Below, one piece after another: positions 45,927 to 59,700 of a stretch of DNA of 64,000 nt (the stretch's first letter is position 1; every line of letters begins with the position of its first letter). The notes below the pieces were generated by a model that was not told where the DNA came from, ran no database searches, and was given only the letters and a program-made list of their open reading frames with translations. The position numbers and the translations under genes are program-made. Origin of the DNA: Strigops habroptila (Eukaryota; Chordata; Aves; Psittaciformes; Psittacidae); assembly GCF_004027225.2 (NCBI RefSeq), contig NC_044277.2, positions 98,329,552 to 98,393,551 of the forward strand, written 5' to 3'.

Positions 45927-48900
45927 ACAGACTAGATTATCTTTCTGATAAAAGAAATAGGTTAAGCTTTTTCACTCCATCACACTGCAAATATTTTCTA
46001 ACTTTTTCTCCAGTGTTACTGTGCAGCTTTGTCTTTTCTATGTTATGAGATATAGTTTTACTCCTTCTACCCACAAACCTTTTTCTTCAAATACACTTTA
46101 AAAACTCTTTTAAATGTGCCCTCTCAGACAGGAATCCTCTAGGCTCTTAAAAACATTATTTATTTCTGTGTACCTCAAAATCTCCCACTTCTAGTCTTTG
46201 TTTTTCTTTTTTTTTTTTAAATTATTTTATATTGATTTTCTGACTCTATGTCTTTTTACTTTGCCATCTGTCCTTGTGAAATCACACTCTTTAGATATTT
46301 AATTAAAAAATCCCTGAGCTCTTGTACATTTTTCATTTGCTTTTCCTCCTCTGAATCAATTTTACTCATTAATCTTTGCAGGCCAGACACAAGAGGCCTT
46401 TCAGAAGTACCAAGGATATAAATGATGGGTCGAGACACTTCCACTTTCCTATAAGGACTGTTATCAGGCCATGATCACTGACCCCTCAGAAACCACCAGA
46501 TTCCAGTTCTGTGGGTAATTCATCTTTATTAGGTAATGAGTTCCAAAATAACTAGCTTGCGTTACATGTGTGACCTTCCAATGCTACAGAATGACCAGAA
46601 GAAACTTATAGCTGGGTTTCCACCTTTCATTAAGGACTGTGTAGAACAGCTGATACATTTACTCCCTTCAGGTTCTATTCTGTTGTAAAGAAAGGTGATT
46701 GATTCCTTGTGTGTGTATTTGGCTGCAGTTCCTGAACTGGTGAGTCACAGCCCCAGTCAGCTGTCTTAAACACACAGAGAAGTTACCATGGGTCTCTCTG
46801 ACATATATAGCATGAGATTTGGTTGCTCAAAAATGAGCATCCTGTGTCCCTATGCCCAAGGTATATCCATACTCAAGGTATATGAGAAGCCTACAAAAAT
46901 TTGGCAGATGTGACCAAGGTCCTGCAGAAGATCTGTACCAAGTCACCAGACAAGTGAAGTTGAATGCTAAGAGCTTCTTGGTTGATCCTGGTAACTGCCT
47001 GTAAGTATAGGCTTTCATTTATGGGAAATCAGCCCTGTGCTTACCATAGGGGAGGAATTGCACAGAGCCCTCCTCACTTACGAGTCAGTGGGCTGCAGGC
47101 TCTATTCTGTCTTTCAGAATTTGTTCATATCCAAAAATACATATATTTTTTTTTTTTTTGTGATCCCATGAGATAAAGTTGCCTTCTGATTAGGAGATGC
47201 TTGATGCCTAGCTTTGGTCTGTGTGTTTCTCCTGTCTCTTTACATTTCTTTCATCATGCCAGTTTTGTTTGCTTTGGGAAAATTGCAAAACAGCTGATCC
47301 AAACCCCATGAAAGTCAGTGGGAGACTTTGAACAGGCTTTGATGGGGTTTGGATTAGTCAAGTGAGAAATAATGATAGACTGGCAGATTCAGCTTTGGCA
47401 TTAATCCTTTTGGTTGAAATGGCTGGCTGACTCTTGTTATGTGTCTGTTGTTTCTTTTAAGTATTTTTACTTAACTATTCAGAATTGAATAAACAGCTCC
47501 TGGAAATGAAAGACAGACAACAAGCTATTTATCATTCTTTATTGCAAGTAGCTGTTTGCATTATGTTAGTACCCAGTGGCTTTGCTGAGTCAGGTGCTGC
47601 AAAAACATAGGCTTGGAAAAAACAATCTCTGATGAATTCCTGAATAGAGAGTGTAATATCACCCTCAGTCCTCAGCTGGGGACTTGAAACGTGGAGGGAT
47701 TAAGTCACTATTCCTCAAGTAGATGCTGGCTTCAGTCTTTGAAACAAGGTTTAATCAAAACCAAATAATCACAACGGTCAGTAAAAGAATCTGGGCTTCC
47801 CTTTCTCCAAAATAGAGCTTCTGCGAGATTGGTGACTCAACTAAGGGCAAGCTGGATCTTTCTGGACATTTTTAGATGCAGAAAGGCCGTGGGTTTGTTG
47901 AGTAGTTTCTCCTAGTCCCTGCTAGGACAAGCTAAGAGCATGGGGTCAGCAGTGAACAACCAACCATTCAAACATCATCAGACATGCTGTTGATGACTTA
48001 GAGGTGCCACATTTGCATGTATTTTCTAACTTTTTGATCTCTGGCACTTTCACTACGGGTGTCTATGTAGCAAGCCGGTGATAAATTTGCAAGCAGAGTC
48101 AGCTGATATTCCCCATACTCGGTGTCCTCCAGGTATAATGTCCAAAACACAGCCTTTGTTTCATCTTCCCCTCCACGATCCTATTCTAGCTTTGACCATC
48201 TATAAGTTCTATGGAGTCAGGTCTGGAAGAAACTGTCTAGGCTGAAACAAGACAGATTGGGTGCTGGAGTGGATCCAGACTGGGTTCCCAAAGACATCTC
48301 AATACAGAACCTGTGTTCCTACTTATTGGAAGGGAAAGTTGGGTGCCTGATTATTTCTGTTCATTTTTTTAATCTTGACTGTTACGGCTTTTAAATGATA
48401 ATCCCTCTGCAAAGGTGAGACGATTATAACAATTCCAAAAGGTTCATTGTACCTTAAGCAGCAGAGAAAAACAACACTGGTGCTAAGAACTGACAGTTTA
48501 AATCCTAGCCTTTATCCTTATGTGAAATTCATTTAAAAATAGTTATTTCTTGACATTGATTAGTGTACAATCTAGTTAAAAAACCCAAAACAAACTGATA
48601 ATGGGGAGCCCCACTTTCCTGTCTTTGTTCCCAATGCAAGATTGTTTCCTACTATGCATTCTTTATTGACAGCCTGCAGTGTATCATCTGATTTGTTTGG
48701 ACAATTGTTAGAATAAGAATATGTAGTATTCAGAACTCTAATATGTAGACTAAGAGACTCTCACGGTTCACTTCACTAATGATGGTCTCTGAATTTCCAT
48801 GGAGTCTAAAGTAACATCAGATGTAGATGTCATTGAAAGATGAATGGACTCAATACAGTCTCATAAGCATAGGTAGTTTCTGGCATTTGACACTTCCTAG

Positions 48901-51900
48901 GAAATCTGAGACCCTCACATGAGACTGGCAGATAGGACACAGCATGTATAAAAACCTTACCTCCTCTTGGAGCAGCAGCTGGATTTTGGGTAGAATACCC
49001 TGGAGCATCTCCAGTATCACTAGATTCCCATGACTAAGCAAATGTATTAATCAATGGAGCTGGTATAGCATTGGCATGTCCTCTTAAAGCAGATACCTAA
49101 ATCAAGGACTTATCTGACATTTTTCTGTTGATTGTAAAGGAAGTCCAAGACAAGAGATGCACCTACAGCAGAGAGGAGGGTCTTCTGTTTGCTCCTGGAG
49201 GGCCCTGTGCACCATGAAGTGCTTGACTTTCCCAGCGTCATTGCCATAGTTATCATGGTTAGCAAACGGGTCCTTTCACAGCAATTCCAGCTGAACTGTG
49301 GCGGTAATTGACTTTTTGTGGTACTTGGGGGTGCCATAAGGCCAAAATATAAAGAAGCTCTGTCATTGTCAGAAGATATTTGCTTTCCTTGCCCTGTCCT
49401 TTTACAAGGAATAATAATGCCAGAGTTCATTTGTAGCAAGATGAATGGCTTCAAAGGATTCCCAATTAAAAACACAGCCTTGTGTGGGGTTGCTGCATAT
49501 TTTAGTGGGAGGTCTGGAAGAAATATAATCTCCTCATCTTAGGCTGCCAAGTGTGGGTAATTGTAGCGATATCTTTGGCTGTTCTTGTCCAGTCAATAGA
49601 CCTACAGCTATTATGCAATTTCCTTTGCTGTAGGTTTAATTTGTTCTGTCACAAAAACAGAAGGAGTTTTTCTAGAGCATCCATAAGGGAGCAGCTAGCC
49701 TCCCATGCATAGCTTGGCAGAGGAAGGCTGTCCTAATGAGAACAGAAAATGCAGAGAAATTTTCTAACTAGACAACATTACACTGGGACATGGCTGTTCA
49801 CTGGCTCCTGGATAGTTTGTTCCAAACATCTTAAGTTTGATAAACTTCTGCTGAAACTATAGGACCCAGAACACAGCAAAACAGAGGATACTGCCCCAGA
49901 ACTGATATTGAGAACTCTTCTTATGCTAGGTGGCTTGGACTCTGCTCAAGAGATGTAGAAAGTGTTAAAGTAATGGCAGCTCTTTTTTCAGGACACAGGT
50001 TTGAAACTGAAGTTCCTCCTCTAACTTTGCTCCTACAAGAAAGGGCCTCCATGAGATTTCTGCATGTTTGGAAATGTGTAATTTGGCCTTCAGGCATTGA
50101 AAGGGGTGTTAAAAAGGGGTAAACATTTTACCACGCCTTTGTGTGTGTTGCTACTAACTAACATCCTTAAGTTCTTACCGTCTCTTTACATAGTAGGAAG
50201 AGAGAGTAAGGATAGGGAAATAAAAAATCAGTATGTTCTTTTATCTAAACATGTGTTTTGTATGAACTATCTACACATTGCAAACTTTTGCAAATCTTGA
50301 ATTTTATTTTGTATAAAACAAACACAGAAACCTCAATGACCACAAAACAAAACATCAGAGTCCAGTTTTCTTCTTTCAACTAGTCTCTTTCCCTCCAGCC
50401 AAAGAAAGAGTCTAAATTAGTTTATCACATCATTGATTTAATTGAACAAGAGAAGAAGTTTTCATGTATCTGACATCTGAAAAATGACCTCCACCCACTA
50501 GAGTGGGACCCTGCAGTTCAGCCACTGATGTGGTGAGGATAACAGGGAAAAGGGAGGCAGGAACTTGAGATAGTGCCGTAATTTTTTATGACAGAATTCC
50601 TGCTCTAAATCAAACCCATGCACAGTTTTGGAATTCAGACTTCTTTTGTTCAGCATGCAGGTCAGTGGGAGTTTTATGGTGAGCTGAAAGAGATGAGATC
50701 TATCCATAAACTAGTCGTCCTGCATTTACAATCGTGGCTGTTTCTGTCCACACAGTCAAGACACAAAACTTTTCACAAACCCTGTTCTTCTGACTTCCCA
50801 TATTGGATTTCTGCAAAAATAGTCTCAGTCGCAGCTAGAAAGCCCCACCTGAATATAACCAGTTTATTAGGAGACCATGAAATATACCCACAAAACTTGC
50901 CTATCAGCCAGCTGGGTGATGGAAAGTTGGGCAAGGTGTGGAATGCACTGTGCTTAATAAAGTCCTGAATGGCATGAGGAAGGTGACTAGCGCAGTATTT
51001 CTCATTGTCTTTTGCACTACCAGCACTTTTGAAAGCAAATAAAAGAGCTGAGTAACAGGTTCTGAAGAAGCCAAGAAGCAATTATCTCCAAGAAGGAGAT
51101 AATATTTCGTATGAAACATAGCTAAGCTAGAAATCTTTTTGTGGAAGTCAGTGTGGATGCTAAATGTTTAAAGGGTTTCAACAGGTAAGCAAACCTAGGA
51201 AAATAAAAATCATGCTGGGCTGTTAAATAGAAAGGCACCCACATCCAGCCTAGGAAGCTCCTGAGTTGTAGACTTTCATCTTGTGCTCACCTTACTTCTG
51301 TAGCTTCTGTAGCCATCTGTTTCTGGCCACTGCCAGAGATAAAATATTCTTTTTCAGTTTATGGTTTGATTTACATTGCAGCTTGACATCAAGTCTGTAA
51401 AAAGGAGGCAGTCTTGCTGTAGAGGACCTTGGTGGTCCATTGTGTGCAGTCAGAGAACATTTAGCACAGTCTCATGCCTGTTCAAGCTAGTATCAGTTTT
51501 AAAACTGGTGACATGCTCAAATGAACTTTTTTTTCCCTTTCTTCGCTGTATGAGGCTTATGTGAACCCCACATCCAATTTATCTGGGTTTTTCCATTTCT
51601 TGCTGCAAACATCTTGCAGTGGGGACTGGCTCTTCTTCTGTCACGCCAGTCTCTAGCATCTCTGGGGTATCTCAGCAGAATCACTGCCACCCAAATGGAG
51701 CCTTTTCCATAGACACGATTGTTTCAAAATAACCTTAATTTCCTCAGTGTTTCCTTTAAAACTTTTGTCCTTGATGAAGGTCCCTTGGTCTTCTTACCAG
51801 TCTTTGAATGGGCTTGCTTTAATATGGAAAGAAAGGACAGTCTTCCTTCAGAAGGAAGCAGTCAATCTGCTCCATGCCTCAAGACAGATAATTATCACCT

Positions 51901-53619
51901 GGACATTCCCTTTGATTCTGTTTGATTTCATGTGGCTGGGGGCTCTGTTGTAGAATATTTTTCACAGGTTTGCAGTCTATTCCTGTTGGGGTGCTGCAGA
52001 CCTAAGGGTGCCATAGACATGCTCAGTGTGAAACCCAAGCTCATTTGATGCTGACCCTGAATGTCACTGTTGTAGCCGTTCCATAGTGTTGTCACCTGAT
52101 GTTGTGATGAAGGAGTTTGGATTAGTTGATCTAGTGGTTCTATTGACTTTAAACTCTCTGGGTAATCTGCAGCTTACCCCAGCTGAAGACATAAAATGGT
52201 TGCATGGAGAGGGCTGTTCATGCAATGCATGTATGAGCTTTCAAGAAAGATGCAGCTGTCAGATGCAGTTGCGGTGTCACCTCTCCTCTCCTCTCCCCAT
52301 GACTCCATGTATGCTTTTCTGCCTGGGAGATGCCCCTTGCCCCAAAACACAGAGTTCTGGTCTTGGAGATATGCTAGATGTCTGTGTGGGAAGTGAATTT
52401 ACATAGTGTTTTCTTATCTCTTCAAACTATGCCTCTCATAGCTTCCTCCCCCTTTATTTCCCTCCTGCCTGCCTACATCTTATCTCTTACTTGGCAACTC
52501 AAAACCCAAAATTTCTCTTCCCACTATAGAAGGAGTCAAAAAAAAAAGTTTAATCACCGGCTATGTCTGATGATGACCTAGGTCATGTCTTTGGCAGAGT
52601 CAAGCCTTAAATGTTGCTTTCCTGAGTTCTTGTCTCAAGCCTAGGATATGAGGATATGGCCCTGTGGAGGAATGGGCATGATACTTTTACTTTCTTATCT
52701 CTGCCATTCTGCTTCTCTAAGAGGATTTCAAATGTAAACAAAGGAACATTTTAACTCTTAGAAATTTCTGTACTGCTGCAGAGCTGTGTTGATATAAGGC
52801 TAGAAGTCCTTCTTCCTGCAGTGAAATAAAACTGACTGCCACCGAGACCTGCAGAGATTTTCACTTGCTTCAAACTCATGATTAGAAGGAGCCTCCTGGA
52901 TCACTGAGTTCAGAGATTTTAGTGTAGCCTGTAATTTAAATTTCCCCAGGAATTTATCAAGCTGTATCTTACATCAAGGTGGATTTTTTTTTTCTCTTTT
53001 GTGACATCCATGGCTCTTTTGGATAAAACAAAACATAGCTTCATTATTATTGCTTTTTTCTGATAGACATTCTGATTTACAGCCATTATAAAGTGCTTGA
53101 TATGACAATGGCTGAAGCAGGATACCAGAATGACTGGTCCAAGTAGCTGATTGATGTTTTCCTTTGTTTATTTAGCACTGTCATTAGCAAACGGGAGAAA
53201 GAAAAGCATTCCTATGGCGGTATTCTCCTGAAGCTAGAGTGGAAATGAAGCGCAGCCCTAGATGAGAGTGAGATGCCACAGAAACAGATGGTATTATCTT
53301 CAGAAAGCATTTCACACTTCAACTATACCAGCACTAAAACCAACCTCTCCCTTCAGCCCTCCATTCCTTGCTCGCTTCTGCCTCCAAGATGCGTAAGCCA
53401 CTGCAGGTTTATTATGTAAGAGAAAAAATGGATGCTGGGCAGGATTAACCAAAAAGCTGATACTTCAAGGGTTTCAAGGCAGGATCCTGCTAAAGTTGAT
53501 GGACTTCATACCTATATGCCCCAATTAAGAAGGGGAGTTCGTAGGATAGCTGAATTTGTTGCTTATATATGCAGGGGTTTTCTAAGGGATGTTGCCTGTA
53601 GGTACCCAAGAATATCTGC

Positions 53620-53636
53620 GGGGGTGGGGGGGGGGG
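53620..53636 (+). other. G-quadruplex-capable G tract (G5 T G11)
   Basis: Five Gs, one T and eleven Gs give exactly four GGG tracts with loops of 3, 1 and 1 nt. It is an isolated motif in otherwise AT-leaning noncoding DNA. Confidence 0.55.
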
Positions 53637-56472
53637 AAAGACCTCTAATAAGTTTTGAGAAAGAGGAGGAATTCTGGACTCCTTTACAGAAAACACTTTG
53701 AAATTAATTCCGTTAAAGGTAATTGTTCTCAAGGTTAGCCTTGATTTTCTTTCTGACCCAGTTCTGCTGGTCAGGTTTACCAGGAGATACTTCTAGAGGA
53801 TGCTGAACTTTAAAAGCAGCCAAAGATCTATTACAGAAGCAGTGCAGGTGTTTGAGAGGTATTGATTCAGACCTTTGTGGGTGTAAATCAACAGAACTTT
53901 TTGGATGAGAGGTGTTCAGCCGGTACCTTTTATCTTACTCCTTTGAGGTCAGTGGAGGTAAACTGATTTAGTTCAGCTGAGAATCTGCCCTAAGATATGT
54001 TTAAGAGTTATGGGAGACTGAGACAGCTTCAAGACTGGGCTGCAGGGTTGGTCAGACCTGAGGGGTTAAAGAGCAAGGACAAAAAAAGGCATCAGACACT
54101 CTAAGAGATGGTTGTTAACAGCTGTCAAGGGAGAGTTTATTCTTCTTAGGAATTAATAGATCATGGTTTTGGCAACTTTTCTGGGAAAAATATATGGACC
54201 ACCTCTCTTTTAATGGAGCAGAGGAGTGATAAAAGGATTGCTGGATGAATGGTTGAAAAGACTACATCAATCCCTGATTGTTGGCAAATGGAGAAGCTAG
54301 TTCATGCAGCTTGGACGCACTGCAAATAATCTGCTTTGCAATACAGCTGGGTCCAGAAATACTAGGTCTTGGCCTAGTGATGAGCTCAGTAGGGCTTATT
54401 TGAGTGAGTGTATCCCTCTGACAATCTTTAAAGGACTGATGTCTTCTCTCATTTACAGGGTGTGGCAAGACCATGCTACAGCCAGAAAAGCCCACATTTT
54501 TGGCTCAAAGTTGGAAACATTCATGGGCTTTCAAAATTTCTCTCTTACTTTTTAGCTACTTAGAAGTTGGGTAAGACCTTCATAAGATAGGTCTTCATGG
54601 AACTATTTCAATTTTCCTACTCTGCTGAGAACGACATGAATTTTTAAGTGCCTGAAAATCTTTCAAGACATATGTGGAGGGTCTAAATATGTGTTTAGTT
54701 TAAGCTAGGCTCCCTCCCAACCAATAGAAAGGTCCCAACACTGACAGATATTTCCAAAGCTGAAGCAGGCTGTTAAAGCATCTTTTTTTACTTGCATGTT
54801 ATGACAATTTTCCTTTTTACGTGCAGCCTTGAAAGAGTTAACTATGTTCACTGCTACTAAGTTTAATGCATCATCTTTTATTCTATGCAGCACACTGCTT
54901 TTGCAGGTAGAAATTCTGTTCTCAGACATCCATTTATCTGAGTTATTCCAAAAGCAAAGCCAGAATATCTGGCAGAGTTCATCTTGACTGATCTTAGTTT
55001 TACCTCTTTCACATAGCACAGCATGAGCTGTACCTGATGGAATAGTCCATTCCAGCTGGATTATACTAGAGTCTGTTAAAGAAACAATTCCCTGCATCTG
55101 TCTTTTCCAGCCTGACATAACAATAACTGACAAGTAAATTACTGATTTAGAACTGCACCTCCTTAGGACAATATCATTGACCAAGGTAACCAGCAGCATT
55201 CAGTGTTCATTACTGAAGTGTGATGTATGGCCACATAAACATGTGTCTTCTCTTGCAGCATCCTTGAATGCTCTGGTCTGGTGATGGTGAGTGCTCTTTT
55301 TGTACCAGGTTCTAGGACTCAGAAATATTTGTTTTCTTTTGAGTGAGTTTTATCTGGGCAAAAGAAGCAATTCTATGCCTACATGGGAGTGGGAGAGGTT
55401 TCCTTTTTTAAATTTGACTCTGGGTAGTAAAAGCATTATAGACCTGGACTTAGTTACGAAGAAATGAAGAGCAGGAACTAATATGCATTATAACCAAAAG
55501 CAAAGAAATAGTCATAAAGAGGAAAAGCCTTACCAGCAATCTCTTCCCCCGCCCCTCATAATCCAGCCTCTCACTTCCCAACAGCATCAAGCAATTGGAA
55601 GAGTTAAAGAACTTGTGTCCAGGAGAATGACAAAACACTATTATTACGACTTAATTTTTTTATACTAAAAAGCATTTCCATATTCATTTAACAGGTTATT
55701 AGAAAGTCTCTTGGTATTGGCCAAAAATCAATTTACTGACATTTGTGCTACTTATATATACATAAGACCTTTACGAGATTGTGGTGGTGGTGCCTTACTT
55801 GATACTTTGTTAAATTCTTTAAAGTCAAGTCAGCCTAAGCTCATTTCTGTCTCACCACAAATTTAACACCATCCAGTGCCAGAGCATCCAGAGCATCCCT
55901 GAACCTGTTCCCATCTAAACACACTACCACAGCAAAAGGTTTTCTTGTCTTTTACCTTTTTACTGGGTCAAAAAAATGAATCACTCCTATTTTGTTTCAT
56001 CAGCTTAAAGAGTTTCTGTTCAGTTTGTCCACTGAGGACACCATTCTTTTCCTGCTTTTATCATGGCAAACTTTTCATTAATGTTGTCTGATGGGACATC
56101 ACAGATGTTCATGTTGTTTCACATTTTAGTATCTGCGAAGTGGTGATAGATCCTAGGACTTCAAATACACTGAGGTATTTCTCTGTACATCTGCATGTCC
56201 CCAGTGATCCTACCATCACTTTCTAAGACCAGTTTTCCCCCCCCATCTTCTTTTGAACAAATATCAATGGATATCATGCTTCATTAAATGCATTCCATAA
56301 TTTAACAGTAATAAATGCAGATCAGAGTTTTATTCTACATCACTGTTTCAATCTACATACATTTTCTCCCAGAATTTCCTTTCCTCTAAATAATAGATTT
56401 TTTCCTCTTTATTGATATTTATTTAGTTTCCTTGAGGCTTATTAATAAGCACAAGGTTCTAACTCCCCCATC

Positions 56473-56780
56473 TCCTTCCTTCCTTCCTTCCTTCCTTCCT
56501 TCCTTCCTTCCTTCCTTCCTTCCTTCCTTCCTTCCTTCCTTCCTTCCTTCCTTCCTTCCTTCCTTCCTTCCTTCCTTCCTTCCTTCCTTCCTTCCTTCCT
56601 TCCTTCCTTCCTTCCTTCCTTCCTTCCTTCCTTCCTTCCTTCCTTCCTTCCTTCCTTCCTTCCTTCCTTCCTTCCTTCCTTCCTTCCTTCCTTCCTTCCT
56701 TCCTTCCTTCCTCCCTCCCTCCCTCCCTCCCTCCCTCCCTCCCTCCCTCCCTCCCTCCCTCCCTTCCTCCCTTCCTTCCC
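56473..56780 (+). repeat. Large (TTCC)n microsatellite passing into (CCCT)n
   Basis: About 236 bp of almost perfect TTCC units (roughly 59, to about 56710) change abruptly to about 50 bp of CCCT units (roughly 13, to about 56762), with a short mixed end (CTTCC/CTCCC). The strand is wholly pyrimidine and so capable of triplex (H-DNA) formation. The Ser/Phe/Leu/Pro and Lys/Glu/Gly/Arg repeat proteins seen in its frames are artefacts. Length is likely to be polymorphic, and the assembled length may be approximate. Confidence 0.97.
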
Positions 56781-59700
56781 AACAAAGCCATCAGACTCCT
56801 CTTATAGACTCTGCCCTTTGGTAATAGGAACCCTTCAAAAAGCATCAATCATCAGGTGGCATTCCACAGTGTGTTGGGAAATTCTCTATTCTCGTAAAAA
56901 CATCCTCAAATTCTTCATCAATTGCTTTGATCCTTTTGCACTTCTGATAATTATCCTCTGTGAAGAGATCAAGAGCTTAGTTTATAATTGATTTAAGCAT
57001 TTACCTTATGTACTCCTCTTATCGATTTTAACTCAGCACTGGAAACACTGGATTTTATCCAGTAAGCTTCAACTGAAGGCCTTTTGTTTCTTTTAACAGT
57101 CGCATCACAGTTTCTGGCATCTCTGAATCTCCAGTGAGCCTGTTCAGTTTAAAAGACCCATCTACTTCCCTTGCCTCAGTGCCATGTGTTGTACCTACAA
57201 AACTTTCTGTAGCTCCTTTCTTCCCCATAGCACATTTTTGTAATACATTTTACTTCTGGCACTATGTAGTTCAGTTATCGTTTAGAGCCAAGGAAGCTGA
57301 CAGCACTCTGGTATGTTCATTGCCAGAGTTTTGAGAGAAAATAAGACCTTTTGTATAACATAATGAAGTAGCTGATTCCAGCTTACTCATACTAAACTGT
57401 GGTAAAGACTGCACCACACACAGATGATTTAAAAATAATGACCAAGAGAATGTCCAAAACATCAGTCATACAATTTTCACTCTCAGTTCCTGGGGCCCCA
57501 GAATGTTGGCCTGGAGCATGTAAAATTGGTCCAGGCTCATTGTAAATAATTTATAAGGTCAGACTTCAAACAGACAAGCTCTCTTGTACCACTGTCCCCA
57601 CTCAGAGTGGTTTCCGATTACACAGATGCAGGCGCAGGTGGTGGTGGGTTTTTTGGACTAAAAACTGCTACAGAGAGCTGCTGGGCCATCTTCTACTGTC
57701 TCACCACAGCTGAATTGTCTGGCTTGGCTGTACATTTTGGCACACGCTAAAGTTTATCAAGTCACCTGGTAGGAGTCTGGGCTTCTCTTTCGCCCATCTC
57801 AAGGCCATTTCAGTCAAGACTTTTGGGCAGATGTCTCTGCTGTGGTCATGGCACGCATGGTGCATGCTGTAGGCCATGTAGATGATGTCCAAAAGCTTTC
57901 TTGTATGTTCCTTTAATACTTCTGGCCAGGTGGACACCTGATTTCATGACAAGGCTATCCTACACAATCTGAAACCCCTGTTCACCTGATTTCACCATCA
58001 TTGTACTGCAATGGGCAGAGCATGGGAGAGGGTGAAAGAGACTCTGCCATTTGGGGCGAGTCTCATCACTGTTGTTTTGAGGGACAGGAACTCAGCAGAT
58101 AACAGGACAGCTTCTGCGCACACTCACGGCAAGAGAAGTTCCTTTTTGTCCATTCAAAGAAGGCTTTGAAATAACACCCTCATTACCTCAAGTTCTCTGC
58201 CCTTCTGCTGCTTAATTTCTCTCTAACAAGGGCTCTGAAATTTTTGCAGAAATTTGCCTTCAGCTTTCTATCTACATTGTTTCAGTGGATTGCTGAGGTT
58301 TTGATTTAGTATCCCAAATGTCTGGCCAATGTAAATATTTCCTTTCCTTAAAGCCAGCAAAGATTTGTAATATGCCTACAAATAATACTCCAATCTGACC
58401 ACACCAATGAGATGGTAGTAAATTACATAGAGGCACACACAATCCACTCACTGGTATATGTTGTGTATAATTCTACATTGCTCATACAACTCACAATCCA
58501 GCTTTTAGCCTGAAAATAGCCCTACCTTCCAAGCACTTCTTCGCCTTTTAATGATGAATGCCAACCCTTATTAATCCTTCCTCTACTATTTCTACAGCTC
58601 AGGCACAGAGGAGTTATCTGATAGCAAAAGGTTGTCATCATCAGGAACACGAAATCTCCCTTTTGGGGACAACATATGTGACATCTCCAAAAGGCTATCT
58701 CTCCAGTGCTCAGTTTTGCAGGTGGCACATATCCTGATAAATATTTTTATGGAAAAGTTTACAGGAATTTCTTGCTGCTTGATGGTTCTTTAATGTTTTC
58801 TACAGAAATTGACCTTCTCATACAGTGCTAATCGTATACCACAGAAATCCAGCTAAACTTATTTTAGGGAGAAGAGGGTCATACTTGTCAGTGTTTGTAA
58901 TGACCTTTATTTCAAGGCAGAATTGGCAGTGCATAGTGGAAATCCACTCAGAGCAAATTGGTTAAACCTTGGACCTGGAGTTAGGTGAGTATATAGCTAC
59001 TTTATCCCTCCCCCACTTCTGTTTGCTTTTATTAAAAATAAGCCTTCTTTTAGCTAAGAAGATCTTTCACCTGTCAAGGATCCAAGCAAAATGCCTGAAA
59101 ATGTGTCACTAGTCGTCTCACCGCTCAAAGCCAGTAGCTGAACAAAAATTGTTCCATGCATAATAAATTAAACCATTTTATGTACAGTGGATATCAGCTC
59201 TCCAGTGTGTTTCAAGGCTGGTTGATTTTTTTCACTGAATAATACAGGAGGCCACATGTGAGTTTCTACCTTATAGAGCACCAGAGGCTACTCTGGGGCT
59301 GGAAGTGGATTCTTTCAACCAAGAAGACCAATTTATCTTTGTTGGAGCCTCCATAAATCTTCCTTCCTGTGACCCCACTGGTCATTAATAAAGTTGGAAC
59401 TCTCATCAGAGCTGTTTTCTAGACAGGAGAAGTTGTCAAGCCTCTTGGCTCTATTTGGATGCTGATTTCCATTAAACCCCATAGAAATTTCTGGGAGTTT
59501 AACTCAAGTTTAGTTGCTATTGGCATGTGGGATGGAAGCTGTGAAGGGGATGCAGCAATGGGAGAGAGGGAGATGTTCCTACATGCACCAAGTTACAGTC
59601 TGAGCACATACCCGCATATCTTTAGGAGACCAGGTGGAAAACAACTTCAGCAAGGCAAAGAGTTCATGTCATATGAAGTCAAGCCCTGAAAGACCATGGA

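Larger units (their letters stand above)
43979..56472. other. Long stretch of unique-looking noncoding sequence
   Basis: About 12.5 kb without a recognised exon, RNA gene or clear transposon. The longest frames are 164 codons (54705-55199, minus) and 118-121 codons (45155-45511 and 49110-49475, minus). None shows a domain, and no supporting splice context was seen. T-rich runs occur at about 46209-46220 and 47146-47159. This fits a large intron or a gene desert. Confidence 0.5.

Noticed and set aside
52870..52990. Possible old minus-strand CR1 3' end (GATTAGAAGGAGCCTCCTGG)
   Set aside because: The similarity is too weak to separate from chance without an alignment.
56432..56848. 130-codon Ser-Phe-Leu-Pro and 129-codon Lys-Glu-Gly-Arg repeat proteins
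   Set aside because: They are translations of the (TTCC)n/(CCCT)n microsatellite in both directions.
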